Shown here: piece after piece, positions 51,301-57,703 of the stretch
Layout: each line of letters begins with the position of its first letter
Position numbering within the stretch: position 1 is the first letter of the stretch
Assembly: GCA_902774795.1 (NCBI GenBank)
Contig: CACYKA010000005.1
Coordinates: 19,339-83,338, forward strand
From: an uncultured Prevotellaceae bacterium
GTDB taxonomy: Bacteria; Bacteroidota; Bacteroidia; Bacteroidales; Bacteroidaceae
Direction of reading: 5' to 3'
Length of the DNA stretch: 64,000 nt
The notes under the pieces: generated by a model
What the model was told of the DNA's origin: nothing
The model's input: only the letters and a program-made list of their open reading frames with translations
Databases searched by the model: none
Made by a program: the position numbers and the translations under genes

Positions 51301-52956
51301 ATGAGACTACGAGTACTTATATATATATTATTCTTAACGTTCAGTTTTTCGTCTGTTGTTTCCGTGAGTGCCCAGAAAAAGAGCACATCGCGGCGCACTA
51401 CTACGACTGCCAAGAAAACGACAGGCAAGAGTTCTGCCACGAAGAAGACCACAAAGACGACATCAAAAAATACGTCCAAGACAACGTCGGCCAAAGGGAA
51501 ACAGACAACAACCGTAACCAATTCTGCCATTAAGGGACTGCGTCAGGAGCAGGCAGAGATAAAGCAGAACATCCGCAAGCATGAGCAGGCTCTGAAGGCG
51601 AATAAGGCTGAGGTTACGAAGAAGATGAAGGATCTGGAGCGTCTCAACAGTGATATCGACCGTAGGCAGCGTTCCATCGACTCCATACAGCACGATATCA
51701 GCAATATAACGGATGATATCAGTATGCTTTCCATGCAGTTGGATAACTTGGAAGAGATGCTGGATGAACGCAAGAAAAGCTATATGAAGAGTCTGCGCTA
51801 CATGGCGCGTCATCATACCATCGGCAGCAAGGTGATGTTTGTCTTCTCGTCAGAGAACTTCGCCCAAGCATACAGACGTATGCGTTTCATGAAGGACTAT
51901 GCTACCTGGCAACGTACCCAGGGTGAGGCTCTGGAAGAGCAGCGCAAGAGGGTAGAGGAGAAACGTGGACAACTTAATGATGCCAAGCACCATAAGAATG
52001 TGCTCCTGAACAAAGATGCTAGGGAGAAGCAGGCCTTGAGCGTGCAGAAGCAGCAGGAGCAGAAAATTGTCGCATCACTGAAAGACAAGCAGAAGACAAT
52101 CCAGAGTGTTATTGACGACCAGAAGAAGCGTGATGCAGTACTCAACAGCCGCATTGATGCTTTGGTGGCGGAAGAGATAGAAAGAGCCCGCCAGCGTGCT
52201 ATTGCCGAGGCGAAGAAGAAGGCTGCAGAAGAAGCTCGCCGTAAAGCCGAGGCTAAGCGTAAGGCTGAGGAACTGGCTCGTAAGAAGGCTGAGGCAGAAG
52301 CAAGGGCACGTGAGAATGCACGTCGCATTGCTGAGGCTAAGGCTGCAGAGGAGAGAGCAAAGGCTGCTGCTGCACAGGCAGCCCGTGATGAGGCTTCTCG
52401 TCAGCGTGCAGAACAACTGGCCCGTGAGGCAGAGTCACAGCGTATCGCTGCAGAGAGAAAGGCTGCAGTGGATGCTGAAAGGGATAAGCGCAGTGTTGCG
52501 GAGGCTACCAAGAAAAGCGAGGATGCAGGTGTAATGCTCACAACCGAAGATCGTGTCATCAGCGGTGGCTTTGAAGCTAATCGCGGACGTCTCCCGTCAC
52601 CTGTCGTAGGTGGCAGGATAGTGAGCCATTTCGGTCAGCATGGAGTAGAGGGCTTGCCGGGTGTTGTGCTTGATAATAAAGGTATTAATATCCTGGGCAG
52701 TTCTGGCGCTTCGGCTTGCTCGATATATGACGGCGAGGTAAGTGCTGTATTCAATGTAGGCGGTTCTATGGGCGTACTGATAAGGCACGGTTCGTACATA
52801 TCGGTATATTGCAACCTTGCCAGTGTCAGCGTCTCACGCGGTCAGAAGGTGAGCACCCGTCAGCCTATCGGAAAGATTGGAAAGGATAATATCCTGCAGT
52901 TCCAGTTGAGAAAGGAACGTGCCAAGCTCAATCCTGAGCAGTGGCTGGCGCGATAG
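51301..52956 (+). CDS. EnvC-like murein hydrolase activator (degenerate LytM)
   Basis: 551 residues. A signal peptide (YILFLTFSFSSVVSVSAQ) and a Lys/Thr/Ser-rich linker precede a long coiled coil (~75-275; RSIDSIQHDISNITDDISML). An Ala/Lys/Arg/Glu-rich helix (~280-400; EEARRKAEAKRKAEELARKK) and a C-terminal LytM/M23 domain (~425-551) follow. The metal site is broken: GINI replaces the G(I/L)DI-type motif and LQFQLRK replaces LHFEIR, so it should lack peptidase activity, as EnvC does. It would activate an amidase during cell separation. Confidence 0.88.
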   Translation: MRLRVLIYILFLTFSFSSVVSVSAQKKSTSRRTTTTAKKTTGKSSATKKTTKTTSKNTSKTTSAKGKQTTTVTNSAIKGLRQEQAEIKQNIRKHEQALKANKAEVTKKMKDLERLNSDIDRRQRSIDSIQHDISNITDDISMLSMQLDNLEEMLDERKKSYMKSLRYMARHHTIGSKVMFVFSSENFAQAYRRMRFMKDYATWQRTQGEALEEQRKRVEEKRGQLNDAKHHKNVLLNKDAREKQALSVQKQQEQKIVASLKDKQKTIQSVIDDQKKRDAVLNSRIDALVAEEIERARQRAIAEAKKKAAEEARRKAEAKRKAEELARKKAEAEARARENARRIAEAKAAEERAKAAAAQAARDEASRQRAEQLAREAESQRIAAERKAAVDAERDKRSVAEATKKSEDAGVMLTTEDRVISGGFEANRGRLPSPVVGGRIVSHFGQHGVEGLPGVVLDNKGINILGSSGASACSIYDGEVSAVFNVGGSMGVLIRHGSYISVYCNLASVSVSRGQKVSTRQPIGKIGKDNILQFQLRKERAKLNPEQWLAR

Positions 52957-52959
52957 GAG

Positions 52960-53052
52960 GGTAAAGGTTAAAGTTTAAAGGTTCTTTCAGTCGCTTCGCT
53001 TTGTGAAAGCGGCAGAGCCGAGCGATAGGTTATAGAATAACCGCTAACCGTT
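52960..53052. repeat. REP-like element copy 2 flanked by heptamer units
   Basis: GGTAAAG-type heptamers (52960-52980) lead into a 45-nt element (52980-53024) identical to the complement of 2715-2759. AACCGCT and AACCGTT (53039-53052) follow. The segment forms the 3' end of the GH13 reading frame. Confidence 0.75.
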
Positions 53053-54434
53053 ATTACTAAGACTTTTCTTGGGCTGAGGCGCAGGGGCTTTGTAAGTGAT
53101 ACGGTGCGGCCGGAGATGATGTCGGTGCCGCCGGCGGCGGTGCCGATGACTTCGGCGTAGCGCTCGGGGTGGAAGGTGGCGGTGCGGTTGTTGCCGTTGG
53201 CGATGACGAGAATCTGCTCCTCCAGCTTGCGTTCATAGACGTAGATGCCGTTGTGGGGTATGAACTGCTTCATGGTACCGTAGGCTATAAGGCGGCTGTT
53301 TTTCTTCCTCCATTGCAAAATTTTTTTGAGGAAACGGTGCATGTCGTTCTCATCGGGCGTGCGGCCCTCGGCGGTGAGACATCGTTTGGGAAAAGGCTTC
53401 CTGACCTTGTTGTCAGACTTTTCGGTCGTTCCACCCATGAGAATCTCCGTTCCGTAGTATATCTGTGGTATTCGCGGCAGGGTGAGCAGGATAGCAAGGG
53501 ACTGTTTCAGCGACTTAATCCATTGATAATTGTAGTTGTCTTCGAGGAAGCGGTTTACGTCGTGGTTGTCGAGGAATGCCATTACCTTTGCAGGGTTCTT
53601 GTAAAGGTAATCGTAGCAGAGGGTGTTGTAGATGCGGTTGAGACCGCTCCATACCTCGTTGGTCTCCTCGTGCTTGGCATATCCGAAAGCCGAGAACAGG
53701 GCAAAGTCCATCGGACTGTCAAGTTCTCCCTGCTGCATGCTGGCGATGAAAGGTGTATCCGTAACCCAAGTCTCTCCGATGATGTGGAGGTCAGGATATC
53801 TTGTGTGCAGGGTGTTGAGATATTTTTCCATCGCCTCGCGGTCAGCGTATGGAAAGGTGTCTATTCTTATTCCGTCGATGTGTGTATATTCTATCCACCA
53901 TTGTGTACAGTCGGTGAAGTACTTCAGCAGTTTCGGATTCCGTATGTCCAGGTCGGGCATTTTTCGCGTAAATGCTCCTTCAATGGTCTGCCTGCGGTCA
54001 TAGTCGGAGGCGTAGGGGTCAACGACGGTGGTGAGGCGGTAGTTGGTTAGTGAAGAGTTAAGAGTGAAGAGTGAAGAGTTAGGCCCTCCGGCTACTTTTG
54101 CGGGAAGGGTGTTGAAGAAATCTTTGTATTTGGGGTCGGTGCACCAGGGGTGCTCAATTCCGCAGTGGTTGAGTACGATGTCAAGTATTATCTTGAGCCC
54201 GTAGGAGTGTGCTTCCCTGACGAGTGCCTTATAGTCTTCGATGGTGCCGTAGCGTGGATCGACGTCGTAGTAGTCAGTAATGTCGTATCCGTGGTATGAC
54301 GAGGATTTGAATACGGGTGTCAGCCATAGTGCCGTTACACCGAGGTCAGCAAGATATGGCAGTCGTTCGCGTATGCCATTGATGCCGCCGAACCGTGCAG
54401 GCATGATGAGATATATGACATCTTCGTTGAGCAT
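52968..54434 (-). CDS. GH13 alpha-amylase family enzyme
   Basis: 488 residues. The four GH13 regions are present: DIVLNH, GIRIDTF with nucleophile Asp (~189), GETW with acid/base Glu (~219) and FLDNHD (~290). There is no signal peptide and no N-terminal domain; the chain begins VIYLIMPARFGGINGIRERL, so the usual loop after the first strand is very short. It probably cuts alpha-glucans or maltodextrins in the cytosol. Start overlaps the upstream stop (TAATG). A heptamer array (54050-54084) encodes NSSLFTLNSSL. The last ~27 residues after KVLVI are encoded by repeat DNA. Confidence 0.9.
   Translation of the reverse strand: MLNEDVIYLIMPARFGGINGIRERLPYLADLGVTALWLTPVFKSSSYHGYDITDYYDVDPRYGTIEDYKALVREAHSYGLKIILDIVLNHCGIEHPWCTDPKYKDFFNTLPAKVAGGPNSSLFTLNSSLTNYRLTTVVDPYASDYDRRQTIEGAFTRKMPDLDIRNPKLLKYFTDCTQWWIEYTHIDGIRIDTFPYADREAMEKYLNTLHTRYPDLHIIGETWVTDTPFIASMQQGELDSPMDFALFSAFGYAKHEETNEVWSGLNRIYNTLCYDYLYKNPAKVMAFLDNHDVNRFLEDNYNYQWIKSLKQSLAILLTLPRIPQIYYGTEILMGGTTEKSDNKVRKPFPKRCLTAEGRTPDENDMHRFLKKILQWRKKNSRLIAYGTMKQFIPHNGIYVYERKLEEQILVIANGNNRTATFHPERYAEVIGTAAGGTDIISGRTVSLTKPLRLSPRKVLVITVSGYSITYRSALPLSQSEATERTFKL
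54050..54084. repeat. Heptamer array inside the GH13 gene (GTGAAGA x4-5)
   Basis: GTGAAGA, GTTAAGA, GTGAAGA, GTGAAGA and a degenerate GTTAGGC run in frame and encode NSSLFTLNSSL, between the second and third catalytic regions. Confidence 0.85.
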
Positions 54435-55960
54435 TACTTATAGTTTGCTTTTACTGCTTCGGTCTTTGCTGTTGCGGCGAACTCCTTTGGGGATATCTTT
54501 ACAGGCTGCTTCATGAACTCAGGCCTGTTGTATGACCTGGTGAGGAGAGTGTTGTATTCTGGGTCTTCCTGTGGTACAGCGAAAGCCTTGCGACATTGTG
54601 GCTTCTGTCCTGCTTTAACAGGTGGGAAGTAGGAGATGTAGGGGCGTGTATAGTTTCCGTCATCACGCCGTGATGCTGTCATTACCCACCTTCCGTTTGA
54701 AGAGAAAGAGGGGTAGCTTTCGGAAAGTTTAGAGTTGAGAGATGAGAGTTTAGAGCATGTCAGATTATTGTCTGTGAGGTCTATGATGCAGATGTCGGCA
54801 TCGTTGTGCCATACGTGGAAGCATCCGTAGCCTCCGAGTGCGAAGACGAGGAATCGTCCGTCGGGTGATATACGTGGCAGGGTTGCTGACTTATTAAGTG
54901 CTGCTGCGTCGAAAACCATCTCTGCTTCGCCGAAGGTGTGTGTGTCCGCGTTGAAGGGACGACGCAGGATGTCATATTTTATTTCAGTATAGCGTTTAAT
55001 GACCTGCCTTTCCTTAGACGTGGTGTCGTTAGGTGCATATTCGAAATGAGCGTCGCAGTAGTAGAGATATTTTCCGTCAGGGCTCCATGTGGGGAAGGAC
55101 TCTAGGTGGTTGGAGTCGTTGACGATGGTGGAGACGGTGTTCTGCTCCACATCGTAGAGTATGAGGTCAGAGGCAGTGTCAAAGACCTCAATCTTACCAG
55201 TGCCCTTCGTAAGGAAAGTCTGCATGGTATTATTCGTAGAGAATGCGACGAGGTTGAGGGTAGGGTGCCATGCAGGATATACTCCGGCACTGATGGTGCT
55301 GTCGGTCTTGAGGTTGATTTTGGAGATTTTGTCGTTGTCAACGATGATGGTGCCTCCGAGGTACTGCCTCATGTGGAACAGCATGCGTGAGGTGGAGTAA
55401 TTCTGATATGAATGGCAGTTGATGCACTGTCCTTCGGCCTCGGTCTGTAACATGCTGTTGGTATAGATGTCTTTTTCGGAGTATGACGTGAGGTTGCGCT
55501 GTGCTATGACAAGCCCTTCGTATGCTACGTATGAGGGTTGTATGAGGCGGTAGGAAATGTAAGGGTCGATGGTATCGTTGGCAATATATATGGAGAAGGG
55601 TTTATAGGCCTTCCATTCATAAGCATTGTTGCCGTAGTTGCAGAATACCTCGACTTTTATGCTTTTTCCCTTAGCGGCATCGCGCATGTCGTTCCAATCA
55701 TCGTCATCGATGATGACCTTGTTGTCCTCTCTATAGACAAACTGCTTGTCTCCAACGGAGAAACGTGCTACGACCTGTGAGGCTCCTTTCACCATGAAAT
55801 TTGGCGCGCACAGATTTGCCGGCAGTGTCACTTCCGTATAATCGGGGAAGATGACGGGGAGCTTATTGACCTGCTGTGCATTCTCCGGAACTGATGCGTT
55901 AGAGCATGAGAAAAGGATGTATGATGTTAGAAGGATGATGTATGATGTGAGATGTTTCAT
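54434..55960 (-). CDS. TolB-like/PD40 lipoprotein with CxxCH motif
   Basis: 508 residues from ATG 55960 (MKHLTSY); the longer frame to 56008 would overlap the upstream gene. The signal peptide LTSYIILLTSYILFSC ends in a lipobox Cys and is encoded by a heptamer array. A CINCH motif (GQCINCHSYQ) suggests covalent heme c or a metal site. PD40/TolB beta-propeller blades follow (SFPTWSPDGKYLYY, LPRISPDGRFLVF, SYPSFSSNGRWVM). Its stop overlaps the GH13 start, and the DUF6057 gene lies 8 bp upstream. The function is unknown. Confidence 0.85.
   Translation of the reverse strand: MKHLTSYIILLTSYILFSCSNASVPENAQQVNKLPVIFPDYTEVTLPANLCAPNFMVKGASQVVARFSVGDKQFVYREDNKVIIDDDDWNDMRDAAKGKSIKVEVFCNYGNNAYEWKAYKPFSIYIANDTIDPYISYRLIQPSYVAYEGLVIAQRNLTSYSEKDIYTNSMLQTEAEGQCINCHSYQNYSTSRMLFHMRQYLGGTIIVDNDKISKINLKTDSTISAGVYPAWHPTLNLVAFSTNNTMQTFLTKGTGKIEVFDTASDLILYDVEQNTVSTIVNDSNHLESFPTWSPDGKYLYYCDAHFEYAPNDTTSKERQVIKRYTEIKYDILRRPFNADTHTFGEAEMVFDAAALNKSATLPRISPDGRFLVFALGGYGCFHVWHNDADICIIDLTDNNLTCSKLSSLNSKLSESYPSFSSNGRWVMTASRRDDGNYTRPYISYFPPVKAGQKPQCRKAFAVPQEDPEYNTLLTRSYNRPEFMKQPVKISPKEFAATAKTEAVKANYK
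54727..54754. repeat. Heptamer array inside the PD40 lipoprotein gene (x4)
   Basis: GTTTAGA, GTTGAGA, GATGAGA and GTTTAGA encode SKLSSLNSKLS between two propeller blades. Confidence 0.8.
55916..55957. repeat. Heptamer array in the lipoprotein signal peptide (GATGTAT-type x6)
   Basis: Six units (GATGTAT, GATGTTA, GAAGGAT, GATGTAT, GATGTGA, GATGTTT) abut the start codon (55958-55960). They encode KHLTSYIILLTSYI, the positively charged end and hydrophobic core of the signal. Confidence 0.85.
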
Positions 55961-55968
55961 AGTTTTAA

Positions 55969-57681
55969 TTAATAATAGGTTGAACCATGAACAAAGTAGT
56001 ATGTCCACCAGAAGGTGTCACTGTACTGCGACCGCATAGCTTCACCTGTGGCGTGTTCGTCCATTCCGCTTTGCATATACTGTGTGGCAGTCTGCATGAA
56101 TTGTGCGTAGCGGTCGATGATACGTTCCTTATTGTATGGCATATGTGATGAGTCCACTGTCTGTGGCTCGAGCTTTCCATAGAGGTAGGCAGCCTCCTGG
56201 TAGTGTATCGGCATATCGAGACCAGGACGCTGTGAGGCATACCTGAAGAACTGTGTCCAGAAGGTCTTGATATCCTTTGACATGAGTGCATATGCGAGTG
56301 ACATCTCGGTGAGATACTTTGACGTTGTCGGCGGCATGATACTGAAGTAGTCTATGAGGAATTTCTCAATGAGGCCGTTATCACTTCCTGCCAGCTCATT
56401 CTCGTACTTATACAGTTCACTCATCTTCTTGGTATCTGGCATTTTCCAGTCTTTATAGTAGAGTGTGTGCCGTAGCATATTTACGTATTTTTGAGAAAGG
56501 GCCTTCTCGCCGTTTACTGCAGCTGCCGTTGCCAGTACTTTGATGTGTGCAATGTTCAATCCCTGCTCAACGGAATTCTCCATCGCCCAGCGATATGCAT
56601 AGTTAATCAATCCATGATGCAAATAGATGAGCGGACCTGCTGTATTTGCAAGACAAACCCGTAGGGAGTCCCCAGGTTTCGGGTGTATGCCATCATCAGG
56701 ATAATTATACATCTCGTTTCCGATGTTTCCCTTGTTGAAGAGGGCGATATTCTTCATGACGATGAGTTCACGCGTGATGTCACACTTAATGCGTGCTACT
56801 GCATCGAGCGCATCATCCCATCTCTCCTCATCAATGGCGCGATATACTTTACATTCTGTCTGGAACGCCTCGTCGGAGTAGTCACTGGTCTTAACGATGG
56901 CGGTGCATCCGGCAAGTATAGCGACATAGAGTGGGGCAAGAATGAAAAGTGCCTTGCGGCTTTTGATTTCCAGTTTCGGCAGTTTGTGTAGAAGTGTGAA
57001 TAGCAGTAGTGCTATGATTATGCCGTAGAATGGGTAGCTTTTTACTTCGTTGACATAATGGCTGCTTCTGAATATTGGTATGCCGATGGTGAAGGTATCA
57101 TCCGTGTTGTATGAGTCATACAGTGTCGTCCATAATATTGGTGCCGCGATGGCTGCTGCCACAGCTATGGCTGTATCAATCCATTTCCTGTCGCTGAGTG
57201 CCATTATTGCTGTGCATGCCAGCGCCAGTGGAGAGTAAAATCCTATGAGCGGATAGGTCAATGCAGCAAGGGCTATTCCTCCATACTTTGCAATACGGTT
57301 GTCAGATGCCGAGAGCCATACCAGCAGAGCCACAGACAACACTCCCAAAGTGGGATGGAAATAGTATCCCTGGAATTTGAGATAGTATATCCAGTACCCC
57401 AACTGACAGTCGGCAGCTAAGAGACATGCCACAGGAATGAGCAGCAGCGGTGTCCATATCATCTTGACCCTGAATGCCATTTTAAGCGTCAGGAATATAA
57501 GAGTCCATAGGAATACCAGTGCCGCAATGCCCAGCCAAGGGTGGTAGAACAGTTGCGTCAGCCATAGGCTAAGCCATGTCAGGAGCCCTCCTGGCTGATC
57601 CATACATTGCATGAAGAACTCCGGTGTGTCGGAGAAATATGAGCGCATCTGCGCTACGAATAGAATATCCTCGTTTAACAT
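55969..57681 (-). CDS. DUF6057-type membrane protein
   Basis: 570 residues. About ten hydrophobic segments fill residues ~30-265 (GIAALVFLWTLIFLTL, TLGVLSVALLVWLSA, YGGIALAALTYPLIGFYSPL). A ~300-residue soluble, helical C-terminal domain follows. The family is known to me only as DUF6057 in Bacteroidetes, usually next to a PD40/CxxCH lipoprotein, as here. It lies between malQ (22 bp) and that lipoprotein (8 bp). Confidence 0.75.
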   Translation of the reverse strand: MLNEDILFVAQMRSYFSDTPEFFMQCMDQPGGLLTWLSLWLTQLFYHPWLGIAALVFLWTLIFLTLKMAFRVKMIWTPLLLIPVACLLAADCQLGYWIYYLKFQGYYFHPTLGVLSVALLVWLSASDNRIAKYGGIALAALTYPLIGFYSPLALACTAIMALSDRKWIDTAIAVAAAIAAPILWTTLYDSYNTDDTFTIGIPIFRSSHYVNEVKSYPFYGIIIALLLFTLLHKLPKLEIKSRKALFILAPLYVAILAGCTAIVKTSDYSDEAFQTECKVYRAIDEERWDDALDAVARIKCDITRELIVMKNIALFNKGNIGNEMYNYPDDGIHPKPGDSLRVCLANTAGPLIYLHHGLINYAYRWAMENSVEQGLNIAHIKVLATAAAVNGEKALSQKYVNMLRHTLYYKDWKMPDTKKMSELYKYENELAGSDNGLIEKFLIDYFSIMPPTTSKYLTEMSLAYALMSKDIKTFWTQFFRYASQRPGLDMPIHYQEAAYLYGKLEPQTVDSSHMPYNKERIIDRYAQFMQTATQYMQSGMDEHATGEAMRSQYSDTFWWTYYFVHGSTYY

Positions 57682-57703
57682 TGTTTATTGAACATTGAAG
57701 AAG

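Noticed and set aside
54434-57681. Shared MLNED start of the GH13 and DUF6057 proteins as a common domain
   Set aside because: The match is only five residues (12 of 15 bases) and the sequences diverge at once; chance is sufficient.
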